Source: Epichloe hybrida
Taxonomy: Eukaryota; Ascomycota; Sordariomycetes; Hypocreales; Clavicipitaceae
DNA length: 64,000 nucleotides
Reading direction: 5' to 3'
NCBI GenBank assembly: GCA_019022495.1
Contig: JAFEKR010000027.1
Coordinates: 657,501-721,500 of the forward strand
Shown here: one piece after another, positions 1 through 9,850 of the stretch
Layout: the number at the start of each line of letters is the position of its first letter
How positions within the stretch are numbered: the first letter of the stretch is position 1
Made by a program: the position numbers and the translations under genes
Notes under the pieces: model-generated
Told to the model about the DNA's origin: nothing
Database searches by the model: none
The model's input: only the letters and a program-made list of their open reading frames with translations

Positions 1-1010
1 GTCGCGACGATCAGCACTTGGGCTGCGAGCTCGGCTCACTGCCGTGTGTTCGATGTGCGCTGTATAGCCCGTCAGTTCATGCTGGATGATGGATGCCTTC
101 GAGTCTGGCAGATGATGGATCGAGTACGGATTATGGAGACAGCGAAGCATTTATTGAATGGCGAACTTGGGTCAAGCATGATGGCCAAATGGCTCTGCAG
201 GATTGCATTTTTGTGACGCTTATTAGACGCGGCACCCATGACAAGTGCTTACAAGTGCTTGTTGAGCTAGAAATCCATGATACAACTAGACCAATATGAA
301 AACGTGACGTAAGAGCAAACGCTGCGACGTGGTCATCCATTGTTCGGGTTGTTGTGTCAACTGGTGTGAGTGAAGTAGGTGGGTCGCTGTCATGTGACGC
401 TCAATTCATGCATTTTCTCAGTATGAACCAAGACAGACGGTCATATCTGCAACCTCATACCATGACACAAACGAATGAGATGATTTTCTCATGACATTCA
501 TAGTGTCAACTCGCTATCGCAATCTCTCACTTGATTATCCTGCTGTCCACTTGCAATAACTACCCGCGCCTCTGGTCAAATATCAAATTTGACTCAAACT
601 TGCTCTCCAAAGGACAGTGTCTCAGGGACGGATATTGGAAATCCGACAACAATTTTTTGTTCCATCGCTCGATGTTTCGCGGGTTCTGCACTTGGATTCA
701 GGAGAGATCTACCCTTGGGTGTTGCAAAGATTGAGAGGCTGTGGCACTGAATGACTTGTCGCGTCACACTGGACGCTGTCAGTCAACCCGCACAGTTGTG
801 CGTCACTTATCATTGAGCTGCTGCCCCGAAAGCCCCAAAATACTTGCAAACCTACAAAATCTCGCTGTTGGAGGCGAAGGCCTGTTGAAGGGCGCGTGCC
901 GGATATTCAGGCAACCTGGTCAACTTGCCTTCTCAGCTGGGTGGGGGTTAGCTAGCCAATGCGCCCTTCACCAGCTCGGAAGAGACAGAGTCGACAAATT
1001 CACCGCTCGG
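1..1010. other. Left-edge intergenic region, no supported gene
   Basis: I see no convincing coding region here. Short open frames exist on both strands but lack recognisable domains and overlap one another. The stretch before 1010 probably contains the promoter and leader of the TAD2 gene. Confidence 0.5.
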
Positions 1011-2532
1011 ATGACGCTGCTCCAGTATCTTGGGCTGCTGGCACCTGCCAAAAATGCCATCCGCAGACTGTTCCGCCGGTCGTCGCCAGCTGACAGCCAG
1101 CTGGACGGTCCAACGAGGCCGTCGACTCCACCGTCAACGTCAACAGATGGCGTTGCAAACGCATCGCCTTCAGAAAAGCCGGCCTCGAAAGATTCGAAAA
1201 CAACGCTCGCCATGGCTGCGGCGGTCGATCCCTACTCTGATGTCCATGCGGACAAGGAGAACCGGCCCCCCCCGGAAGGTCATGCATCTGAAGACAAGGA
1301 CTTGACGCTGTCTCTGAAAAAGTTGAGTCTCGGCACCCAGGATGCACTGCCTGCAACGGAGCCGTTGATTCCCGAGGAGGCGATTGAGGAGGATCCAGCA
1401 GTCTTGGCAGAACGGGCACATCATATGCGGTTTATTGGCGAGGCACTTGATATGGTATGCGTGTTCCTTGTCCTTGTTTCCACACACCGCACTTGGATAG
1501 CTTCATCTCGGTTGACGGCTTCATTCACTTTTTTACTTTTTTTCTGACTTGTCTGCCCACTGCCAGGCTCGTCTCGCCTTGCGAACAAATGAAACACCAG
1601 TGGGTTGCGTCCTCGTGCACAACGGCACCATCATCGCCAAGGGAATGAACGCTACCAATGTGACTCGAAACGGGACAAGACATGCCGAGTTCATGGCCGT
1701 GTCAGCCCTCCTGTCGTATCCGCCCAAGGACGGACCCCGAACCACCTCTCTCAAGCCCAAGCCGCCTCCACGGAGTGCCGATGACGCATCTGACACGGCG
1801 TCGGCCGACTCGAGGCCACTGGACGGGGGCAACGAAGATGGAAGGATGGGTCATCTCTATCCTTATGGCCAGAAATTCCATCCTGATGCCAGGGTCAATC
1901 GGGAAATTATCAGAGAATGCATTCTGTACGTCACGGTTGAACCCTGTGTCATGTGCGCATCTCTTCTGCGGCAGCTTGGCATCAAGAAGGTGTATTTTGG
2001 CGCGGTCAATGATAAGTTTGGCGGCACTGGGGGTGTCTTTAGCATTCATGCCAATTCACTGCCCGTGAGCGAGCATGGCCCAACAGCCAGCGCGCACCCT
2101 ACGCCTCGTCCGTCGCAGCTTCCGGATGGGAGTGGGACGTTGGGGACGTCCTATCCACCTGGAGGAGGCGATGGAGGGAACGTTGAGGCAGGGTACGAGA
2201 TTGAGGGGGGGTGGGGGCGAGATGAAGCCGTGGGACTGTTGAGACGGTTCTATGTTCAGGAGAATGGGCGAGGTTTGTTGTCCACTGGATTGGCCGTCGC
2301 GAATGATCAACCGAGAGTAACTAACTTCTCGGTAGCCCCGGTTCCCCGAAAGAAAGAGGGAAGGGCAGCAAGATTAGCCGCCATGATGGAGAACGAAGAT
2401 GGCACGCCAGTCACGCAAACGGGAGATGGTGCGCAGGAGGGCGCGGAGATGCAGAGCGACACTACAGGGGAGAGCACGGATCAGAAAAGGAGCGGGAACA
2501 TGGGTCAGCCTCTCTCCGAAGAAACACAGTGA
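1011..2532 (+). CDS. TAD2: tRNA-specific adenosine-34 deaminase catalytic subunit, TAD2/ADAT2 type
   Basis: Two exons, 1011-1454 and 1567-2532, join in phase 0 to 469 aa; the intron starts GTATGC and ends TGCCAG. The product belongs to the cytidine/deoxycytidylate deaminase fold. In the Tad2-Tad3 heterodimer this subunit converts wobble adenosine 34 to inosine in tRNAs. The zinc site is visible: HAE (His187, proton-shuttle Glu189) and PCVMC (Cys275, Cys278), followed by the FGGTGG stretch typical of the family. About 85 residues separate HAE from PCxxC, including a Pro/Ser/Asp-rich insert near residues 203-250, much more than in compact homologs. The start is uncertain: ATG 1212 has a perfect GCCATGG context and would give 402 aa; ATG 1011 extends the same frame with a Ser/Pro-rich leader. 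The C-terminal ~130 residues are low complexity. Confidence 0.85.
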
Positions 2533-2935
2533 TGTCACGGAACTGGTCGTGTACGACGTGGGGGCTCTCTTGATTTGATATGCCACTAATGGAACAGGCG
2601 ATATCACAGGTTGTGGTTGCGATGCAGAGAGAACAAGGCTGGATTCTCACGAGACTTGGGACAACCTATTTTACAGACGTATTTACAGACGTAAATCAGG
2701 AAGAAAAAAACGTGCATGAATAAAACTGGCAATCACATATGCCTCAGTGACGTGTCTCTGCGATGAATGCTAGTTGTTTGAGTCAGAATACAGCAATGTG
2801 TAACCCGAGACACTTTTAGAGTCGACTAGATTATTGGTCTGACAGTATTTTTTTTTTTTCCATTGCGTGTGTTCCCATCAGGGTCAAGGGAATAACATGC
2901 ATTGTGCGTCGGGCGGCGGGCCAAAGCACATTCCT
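2533..2935. other. 3' region between convergent genes
   Basis: The TAD2 and PPSY-protein genes converge here. The stretch includes an AATAAA-like signal (2720-2725) for the plus-strand gene and a T-run near 2848-2860 that would read as poly-A on the minus strand. No gene is seen. Confidence 0.5.
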
Positions 2936-4072
2936 TCATTTCGACCCGTCAATCTCGGCCACCACAGGGACCAAGACCAGCCACAAACTCTGCGCGCTCA
3001 AAAGCACGGTCTTTTCTTCAATAACGCTCAGCTTCTCGAGGTGTGCTTCCAAGGCGCCCATGGTCCCGGCAGCACCGCCGCCGCCGCTCCTGCCGCCCTC
3101 GGCAGCAACGTCCAAGAGCGTATCTGCCGACACGCGAACCATGTCGGCAAGCTGTCTCGTGTCCAGCAGCACGGCGTGGAGGCCCCTCGGGTTGAGCCAT
3201 TCCTGGCTCGCAACGGCCGAGTACGTGGCCGCGCGCTGCAGCGGCGTCCTTGGGCTCCTGGAGACGGCGGCGAGCGCCGTCGACGGCATGGCCAAGACGG
3301 TGTAGACGGCCCCCAGCGCGGCGTGCACGGGGATGGACGCGGCGGCCCCGACGACACCCGCCGCGACGGCCAGGAGGTTGAGGCGCTTGGCGTCCCGGGC
3401 AATCTGCCTGCCGGCCGTCCTCGCGTGGCTGGCGAGACCCCTGCCGTAGTTGGCGGGGGGTGAGCCGAGGCTCCGGGCCACGTCGGCGGCGTGCGCGACG
3501 GCCCGATCTGATGCCTTGGCGGTGAGGAGGGCGGAGACGGTGTCCAGGAAGGAAAGCCACGCCTGCTCGGTGATGCCGCGGGCGAGCAGGGAAGGCGGGT
3601 AGGCCGATATGAAGGGTGATGCTGCTGCTGCCGCCGCCGGGCCCGGGGCGATGATCTGCGGGATGGCGATGGGCTTTTCCTGCTTGAAAGGGCCGGGAGG
3701 GGTGGCCTCGTACGACGGAGGGAGATGATGGGTGGTGGTTGCCGCCGGGAAGTTGAAGGGTGGTGAGTCGACGGTCGGGCGAACCGCGCCCGTGGCCTCG
3801 TCGTAGGAGGGAACGGCGGGGCCCGTGATGACTCTCGGGCGAGGAGGAGGAGGAGCTGTTTCCTCGCCGGGGGCCGAAGTCGCGGGACGTGTGTGACCGC
3901 CGTCCTGGCGCTTCCGGTCCGGAATGGCGGGGTTGCCGTCCGCAGTGGCGGCAGCACCGCCGAACTGTGTTGATGATGACGTTTGTTGGGCGACTACCGG
4001 GTGGCTTCTGCTGCCATCTGCCGGCTTCTGGTCCGTTGTTGCACCGACGTCGTCTTCCTCGTCCGGCGCCAT
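2936..4072 (-). CDS. Hypothetical protein with PPSY-type motifs and Ala-rich hydrophobic segment
   Basis: A single open frame of 378 aa with fungal codon use; the start is ATG at 4072 after GC-rich upstream sequence. I do not recognise a named family. The first ~140 residues are disordered (Pro, Thr, Ala and acidic residues) with two copies of a P-S-Y-(D/E)-(E/A) motif, resembling PPxY-like ligands for WW domains. The C-terminal ~240 residues look folded: a helical region with an aromatic-rich start (FISAYPPSLL) and a long hydrophobic stretch rich in Ala, Val and Leu near residues 235-275 that could associate with membranes. It converges with TAD2. The length and the ordered C-terminal half suggest a real conserved fungal protein, but no function can be assigned. 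Confidence 0.7.
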   Translation of the reverse strand: MAPDEEDDVGATTDQKPADGSRSHPVVAQQTSSSTQFGGAAATADGNPAIPDRKRQDGGHTRPATSAPGEETAPPPPRPRVITGPAVPSYDEATGAVRPTVDSPPFNFPAATTTHHLPPSYEATPPGPFKQEKPIAIPQIIAPGPAAAAAASPFISAYPPSLLARGITEQAWLSFLDTVSALLTAKASDRAVAHAADVARSLGSPPANYGRGLASHARTAGRQIARDAKRLNLLAVAAGVVGAAASIPVHAALGAVYTVLAMPSTALAAVSRSPRTPLQRAATYSAVASQEWLNPRGLHAVLLDTRQLADMVRVSADTLLDVAAEGGRSGGGGAAGTMGALEAHLEKLSVIEEKTVLLSAQSLWLVLVPVVAEIDGSK

Positions 4073-4485
4073 GCTGGTGTGTTGGGCGGGCTGCTTTAAG
4101 GGCGAGAGTTGCGAACGTTTTTTAGAGTCGAGTGTTGCGGGAAGGGTTCGAATTTAAATGTATGCTGATGTCAGCTGAGCCCCGACGCCCTTTCGTCATG
4201 GCTTGCGCGGAATGTAGCACAATCCCCCTCCCCCTTCTCCCGCACGACTCCTCCGTCTGGCAGCTCTGAGGGTGTGATTGTGATCCAGGTTGGCGCAGTC
4301 GTTCAAAATTCGTCATTTCGAACTCTGGAGCCACGCGGTTCAAGTCAAGTGCGTGTTAGCCGTGGGAGTATGATGCCTTGAAGGACCGAGACGGGTGCAA
4401 ACATTCTTTCCGCACATTCCCAATGCTGGCTTCATAGTGCACAAAAGGAGCCCACGTCTTCAACATCCAGTGATCTGGACTGTCA

Positions 4486-4567
4486 GCGTAATTGGTTTAG
4501 TGGTAAAATTCTCCGTTGCCATCCGGGCAGCGTCGGGGAGCCCTGGGTTCGATTCCCAGATTACGCA
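4486..4567 (+). tRNA. tRNA-Gly (anticodon GCC) with 11-nt intron
   Basis: The acceptor stem GCGTAAT (4486-4492) pairs with ATTACGC (4560-4566), with discriminator A at 4567. The A box TGGTTTAGTGG and B box GGTTCGATTCC are intact. Anticodon stem CTCCG (4511-4515) pairs with CGGGG (4534-4538, including one G-T pair). Anticodon GCC lies at 4518-4520. The loop holds 18 nt; removing 4522-4532, one base 3' of the anticodon as in nuclear tRNA introns, restores a 7-nt loop. A T7 run at 4608-4614 could terminate Pol III. Confidence 0.93.
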
Positions 4568-4607
4568 GCATTTGCTCAATTTCCCTGTAGAGAATGGAGC
4601 GTCATTA

Positions 4608-4614
4608 TTTTTTT
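4608..4614 (+). terminator. Candidate Pol III terminator for tRNA-Gly
   Basis: A run of seven T residues 41 nt past the tRNA-Gly discriminator base. It is the first T-run of four or more after the gene, so it is the most likely RNA polymerase III stop, although it is further away than usual. Confidence 0.4.
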
Positions 4615-5771
4615 GGGCCCTTTATGGCCGTCCCTCACGTAGGGCTGGCCACAAGAACTTGCATTTAAACGCCGTGATGTTTTCTACGCATACTCATCCG
4701 CGAGACTTGTCCATGAACCCAAACGACATGTTACTACCGCCGCAAATGACGACAACTACGTTGCTCTACTCCAGCGCTCTCTGGCACACTTTTTGTCATA
4801 GCTAATACTATGATGTTCCCCCCATTAGTAATAGACTAATATGCCAGGGAATCAGCACCTTTTGTTTCAATCGCAATCACGGTACGAGTGGTGTATTAGT
4901 GTCTTTCCGTGTCCACCCTGGCCATGCATGGCCCGAACCCATGCACGGGGTAGTGCTTCGCCGTGGCCGGCAATTGCCGCTGATGCCCCGGCCATGTTGT
5001 CTTTTTTTTTCCTTTTCCTTCTTTTCGTCCGTCTACGGATTATTAGTCAGAGTGTTCCGCTTCTTCGGCCGGATGAGACGCCGGGCGTCGAGGATGGGAT
5101 GCCAGATTACGACAGCCGGACTTGATGAGGTATCCCCACTTGGTTCGGATTTCCCTCTCGCGAAGTCGTTTGTCAACTTCTGCAAAGCCTTGTTGTTTCG
5201 TTCACAACCCCATTTCACACTCTTTACAGGTACCCTGGCAATGGCATCTTTTAGCTGAACGGAATCTCTCTCTCGCCCGTGTCTGCTCCTTGTCCCCCAG
5301 GAAGGATCCCTGAGGAATATTGCGTGCCGTCTTATTCCATTCGTCGAGCAGACCCCTGCTCGGTCCAAGTCGTGCCAAGGTTGCACAAGCGCCCATGTTT
5401 GGTCACATGGGACGGGTCGCATGGCCCCGGAACAGGAAAGTGCTGATTGACCAATGATAGCACGGGCACGTACTGCCAAGTACGCCATGGGATCTTACCC
5501 CAGGTTGTCCGATATCAGACAGTTTCCTTGCGCCACGCCTCGGACGCACAACACATTCCGCCTCGTGCAGTGGGAGGGGACGGGGAACGAAAAAGAGTGT
5601 CATTGTATTCCGGTCCTTTCGACATTGCAACTCGGATTTTTATTGCACTAACTAGCTAGACTTGTGCACCGTGCGTGCGTGGTTCTCCAGCCCCGCCAGC
5701 GTGAGGCGACCAAAGGAGGGAAAATTCCGTCTTCAAAAGCAGAGTGTTGCAACACGGGGGACGAGTTCCAA
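4615..5771. other. Intergenic region, no supported gene
   Basis: No domain-bearing frame was found. The short overlapping open frames on both strands lack recognisable motifs. A T/C-rich tract lies near 5000-5030. Confidence 0.5.
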
Positions 5772-6296
5772 TCAAGAAAAGTAGCCAATGGCATCGTCGA
5801 AGTCGGCGTCAATGGCACCGCTCACGGCCTTGGCCTCGGAGACCTTGCTAGGGGGCGCGCTGGCGACGAGAGCAGCGCTGAGGTTGTCCGTGTCCGACTT
5901 GAGGGACTCAAGTCTAGACTTGACAATCGACGTCAGCCCGTCGGCGGCAAACTTGTCCTTCTTGGACTTGAGGGCGGAGAGGGAGGCCTTGATGCTAGGC
6001 TGCAGGGTGTTCCTGATGTAGCCGATGATGGCCGAGGAGTCGGCCTCGCTCAGGGCCCCGGCGGCCTTGGCGTGGTCCGTGGCCGACTTGATGTCGTTGG
6101 ACAGCTTCGACTGGGCTCTGACGATGGGCAGGGCGTTGTTGATGCCGCCGCCGTTGTAGTTGTTGACGGCGGCCGTGACGGCCTGGGTGTCGGTGTTGAT
6201 GAGCTGGAGATCCGACTTGACCTGCGCGGCGTCGCGCTTGATGACGGAGCCCGTGACGGCGACGGCGAGGAAGACGAGGTTCCTGACGGAGAACAT
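5772..6296 (-). CDS. Secreted hydrophobic surface-binding protein A (HsbA)-like cell-wall protein
   Basis: An intronless frame of 174 aa. Residues 1-17 form a hydrophobic signal peptide (MFSVRNLVFLAVAV...), followed by a Lys-Arg pair that could be a processing site. The remainder is a four-helix-type HsbA/antigenic galactomannoprotein domain: regularly spaced Lys, Asp and Leu, a glycine-rich turn (NNYNGGG) and the ALKSKKDKF segment typical of the family. Relatives of this family coat hydrophobic surfaces or sit in the cell wall and help recruit cutinases or other lipolytic enzymes. There is no Ser/Thr stalk or GPI tail, so the product is probably freely secreted. A TATA element lies about 100 bp upstream. 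It is followed upstream on the same strand by a larger paralog (7418-8557). Confidence 0.85.
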   Translation of the reverse strand: MFSVRNLVFLAVAVTGSVIKRDAAQVKSDLQLINTDTQAVTAAVNNYNGGGINNALPIVRAQSKLSNDIKSATDHAKAAGALSEADSSAIIGYIRNTLQPSIKASLSALKSKKDKFAADGLTSIVKSRLESLKSDTDNLSAALVASAPPSKVSEAKAVSGAIDADFDDAIGYFS

Positions 6297-6394
6297 CTTT
6301 GCGTTTTTTTTTTTTTCTGGGCGTGGACGGTCGTTTGTTGAGGGTCAGTTTTGAGATGACGAGTCCTGGAATTTTGGCGGGCTGCCCAGCCGTC

Positions 6395-6402
6395 TTTTAT
6401 AG
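6395..6402 (-). promoter_or_regulatory. TATA box of small HsbA-like gene
   Basis: The minus strand reads CTATAAAA here, about 100 bp upstream of the start codon at 6296 and just before a run of T/A-rich leader. Position and sequence fit a core promoter. Confidence 0.5.
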
Positions 6403-7417
6403 TTTTTTTTTGTTTCGCTCGTTGTCTCGGCGTTATATCTCGGGGGCAACAACAGCTTGACTAGCTCGCCAGCTAGCTTCGTTGGCCGAGACACATGGAG
6501 CCTCGGCGATTGGCAACGGCAAAATAAGATAAAATTGCTCCCAAATAACTACGAGCTCGCAAAGCAGGGTACCATGTAGGGGTTCGTTCCCACATTGCGG
6601 GCTACGACACATGGAATAACATGCCCTTGTCGTAGCCGCCGACGAGAAGCGACATGTTCTTTCTTCTTCTTCTCAATATACCTAATCTGATGCCGGGGCA
6701 GGGAATCGTCAGCCCAACGACTACATCAAGAAGAGGATTACCGGCGCCTTACTACATTCTTGCCAAACTTGCGAGGACCAAACCCCCCCGCAACTTGAAT
6801 AGGGGATGTAACTCAAACGGGCTCTCTTCACGGAAAAAGCACGTACAATAAAGCCTCACGGACCCCTTCCCCCCGCGCGCCGTGGCCCCCGGAGAGGCGC
6901 CAGAATCTGGGGCAAGGCCCAAGAGGCTGCCACTAGTTTCGTTAGCCTGGAGTTATCGAGAGTCCCGTGCGGCTGCGGCCACTCGCCCGGGCCCCTTTCG
7001 ACTTCTAGACCGGACCGAACAACGACCCCCCTGTTTACCCCGTTTACCCCGTTTACACCCTGATGAATGATACCATGGATGGCACCGCCTTCTCTCTCCT
7101 TTTCTCGCAGATGGGTACTGTTGAGTGGGAAAATGGCTTTATGTAATCGAGAGTGAATAGTACGAGCACAGTACTCGGTACACCATCGGGTTCGACACGG
7201 GCCAAAAATCATTCAAGTGGTCTGAGACTTTAATTATCCGCACGTGAGTATTGATAAAACTAAATAGATACAGAGAATAGCACAGGCGGCCTAGATGGTG
7301 TGTAATGTACTTTCTGCGGGAACCCATGAAGCTTGATGCAGCAGAGAAACAACGTGGTACATGTCCTTTCCTCCCAATTCCATCATCTTCTTGGAACGGT
7401 TTTGGTTCTTTACTTCT
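6403..7417. other. Intergenic region between the two HsbA-like genes
   Basis: It should contain distal promoter sequence of the small HsbA gene and the 3' region of the larger one. Nothing codes convincingly. A short GTTTACCCC direct repeat occurs near 7033-7055. Confidence 0.5.
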
Positions 7418-8557
7418 TTACAAGGCGACGGCGCCAATGACACCGACCATGGCGGCAAAGGTCACGCTGAGAAAGCAGACCTGGCCTCGGGCGGCGCCGG
7501 CAACGACAACGGGCGAGGTGGGGGAAGAGCCGGCAGGGCTGGTGCTGCTGCCGCCGTTGTTGTTGTTGTTGTTGTCTCCTGTTGGCACCGGCACGAGAGT
7601 GGTGGGCTCGGGACCGGAGCCTCCGGACCCGGGGTTGCCTCGGTTGCCGCCGGTAGGCTGAGAGCCAGAGCCAGGGCCATCCGTGGTCTTGGTGCCGTGG
7701 CCGCCAGTAGGACCAGCAGTCTCGGTGTCGCAGGGCTCCGTCTTGGTCTCGGTGACGGTCTCGGGGGGAGGGCAGGACTCGGTCTCGGTGGCAGAGGCAA
7801 CGCTGGTGACAGTTCCGGGAGCATTTCCGGGAGCAGTGGCAGTGGCGGTGGCCGTAGTAGTACCGGTCGAGGTGGTTCCAGTGGCAGTACCAGCGGCAGT
7901 GGATTCAGAAGCAGTAGTCGTCGTCTCCGCGGTGGTCGCGGAAGCGGAAGTGGAAGCGGAAGTGGAAGCGGACGTGGCAGTGGCAGTGGCAGCCTCGGTC
8001 GTCGAGGTCGTGGCAGACGTGCACTGCACATCCTTGAAGGCGGCCATGCCCTTGGCGAGAGAGGCGATGATGGGAGCGGACAGCTGCGGCGCAATGCCCT
8101 GGAGGGACGTGGGAAGCTTTGGCGTCAGGGCAGCGAGAAGGGCCTTGGTGCCGGCCTCCTGAGCCTGGAGCTGCGGCAGGACCTCGCAGCCTCGGCCAGA
8201 GGCGGCCAAGACTTGCTTCTTGGACACCAGAGACTCGACGGTCGCGTTGACCTTGTTGACCAAGTCCCCGATGGGACCAGTCAGGTCCACAGCTTCGGCT
8301 TCCTTGAGCGGTGGCGAGCTCTTGGCATCCGTCGTGGCCTTGGTGATGTAGCCGACGACGGCCTGGGACGAGGCGACGAGACCGTCGGCCTGCTGAGCTC
8401 CGTGGAAGTTGCTGACGGCCTCTTTCAGAGCGAGCACGCTGGAGACAATGGCGGCAATGTCGGCCTGCAGAACAGGACCCTGACGCTCGACGAGCGCCTG
8501 CGTCGTGGGAGACGTGGCGGCGGCCAGAGCCGTCGAGGCCAAGAGGAGGAGCTTCAT
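7418..8557 (-). CDS. GPI-type cell-wall HsbA/galactomannoprotein
   Basis: An intronless frame of 379 aa. I chose the ATG at 8557 because it gives a signal peptide directly (MKLLLLASTALAAATS); the in-frame extension to 8647 does not. Residues ~30-185 are an HsbA/antigenic mannoprotein domain like that of the neighbouring 174-aa gene. A Ser/Thr/Ala stalk with repeated T-A-T and S-T-S units follows (~190-260), then a Pro/Gly/Glu/Thr region, an Asn run (six residues), and a hydrophobic C-terminus (FAAMVGVIGAVAL) expected of a GPI-attachment signal. The protein is therefore likely held at the plasma membrane or cross-linked to wall glucan, with O-mannosylated spacer. A TATA element lies about 105 bp upstream. 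The stalk coding sequence is simple-sequence DNA and likely length-variable. Confidence 0.87.
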   Translation of the reverse strand: MKLLLLASTALAAATSPTTQALVERQGPVLQADIAAIVSSVLALKEAVSNFHGAQQADGLVASSQAVVGYITKATTDAKSSPPLKEAEAVDLTGPIGDLVNKVNATVESLVSKKQVLAASGRGCEVLPQLQAQEAGTKALLAALTPKLPTSLQGIAPQLSAPIIASLAKGMAAFKDVQCTSATTSTTEAATATATSASTSASTSASATTAETTTTASESTAAGTATGTTSTGTTTATATATAPGNAPGTVTSVASATETESCPPPETVTETKTEPCDTETAGPTGGHGTKTTDGPGSGSQPTGGNRGNPGSGGSGPEPTTLVPVPTGDNNNNNNGGSSTSPAGSSPTSPVVVAGAARGQVCFLSVTFAAMVGVIGAVAL

Positions 8558-8661
8558 GTCTGAGGGATTGGAAAACGAGTGGTGGGTGGTATGATGGATG
8601 GACGAGCGCACGTTTGTCCAACCTGCGAGCTTCCTTCCACTCGACAAAAAGGTTGTCCCGA

Positions 8662-8669
8662 GTATATAT
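8662..8669 (-). promoter_or_regulatory. TATA box of GPI-type HsbA gene
   Basis: TATATA sequence about 105 bp upstream of the start codon at 8557, matching the spacing seen for the neighbouring HsbA gene. Confidence 0.45.
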
Positions 8670-8860
8670 GTATCGTTTTGGACAAAAAGTCGTCAACGGG
8701 GAACGTGCCGCCTGCATACATATACATAGCGACGACTTTGACCGTGGACGCATTCCGCTTTGACCTCTCACGGGAGCTATCGACTCCACGAGCAGGGATC
8801 CGGGCATCGAAAATGCTGTCGGGGCGCCCAAGGACGGTCTAGTTCATCTCCATGGCCAAG

Positions 8861-8940
8861 TCGTAGCAAGTCGTAGCAAGTCGTAGCCAGTCGTAGCCAG
8901 TCGTAGCCAGTCGTAGCTAGTCGTGGGCAATCGTGGGCAA
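8861..8940. repeat. Tandem array of eight 10-bp units
   Basis: Eight exact-length units of the type TCGTAGCAAG follow each other without gaps. Copies 1-2 read TCGTAGCAAG, 3-5 TCGTAGCCAG, 6 TCGTAGCTAG and 7-8 TCGTGGGCAA. The array is about 300 bp upstream of the GPI-type HsbA gene and about 900 bp upstream of the amylase. Confidence 0.9.
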
Positions 8941-9850
8941 ATCTGCCAAGCTGCTATTTTCCTTGGTCCAGGGCCTAGGCCGGTCCTAAGCCGGTCCTGC
9001 GCAAGGTCAAGTCCAATTTTTTCTTCTCAGTCGTTGGCAAGTGGCCTATACATATGTACATGTATATTACGGATTAATAGTAAGTGTGGTGGGTCATGCA
9101 CCGACATAGCAATACCACTTGTCGTCAAAGGGATAAGTACATACTATCGTCATATAGGGACAGGTTTCCGTTATACGGCCGCGACAAGGCCTCTCGGACA
9201 ATTCCGAAGTGCTCGTCACTTCCCAGGCCCCAGCTGGCTGCTTTTCCATGTCCGGATTTATTTAAGCGATTCGCAATCGAGGCGAGGGCCGACTGCGAGT
9301 ACCATGCAACATGAAACAAGACGCAACGTACACGTAAATCACCATGCTTTGCTATACCGTACTTGAGCATGTCGTGATACGACGGCTGCCTGGTACCGGC
9401 CCGATGAACGGGCTTGCGTTGCTGAGAAACACGGTCGAAGGCAGTTGTTTGCCAAGTTGAAGCGAAGCTCGTGTTCTGTTCTACCCTGTGCCATGGCGTG
9501 GGAAACATGGCTGTTCCAGCACGCGTTGTACAAGGCAAAGAAGAGCATGCCAGCTCTGATGCCAATCATGCCATGCAATCGTGGCACAATGTTTGCGCGG
9601 GCGCGGGCGGGCCTGACAATCAATTGCAAGGTGCAAGGCAATGCAAGCGAGAGCTGACATTGGTGCATCTTTTGGTCTACATGTGATGGCGTACCCTTTC
9701 TAATGGCCTTTACCTTGCACACCTTCGGGGTTCCGACACATGGCTTGACCTGCAGTAACGTAATAACCTGCCAACATCAAAGATCAAGTTGGCTTGCATC
9801 GCTAGAAAAACACACAAGACACAAAACACCACGACTTGGCTTCAGCAGAG
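8941..9850. other. Intergenic/promoter region upstream of the amylase
   Basis: No supported gene. It holds the divergent promoters of the GPI-type HsbA gene and the alpha-amylase. CGG triplets cluster at 9383, 9397 and 9409, but not at a spacing I can tie to a known regulator. Confidence 0.45.

Noticed and set aside
7361..8563. 400-aa plus-strand Gly/Arg-rich frame
   Set aside because: Antisense shadow of the GPI-type HsbA gene, whose Ser/Thr-rich coding creates a long Gly/Ser frame on the other strand.
9383..9411. CGG triplets upstream of the amylase as AmyR-type sites
   Set aside because: Spacing is 11 or 9 nt, not the CGG-N8-(C/A)GG arrangement, so no site can be claimed.
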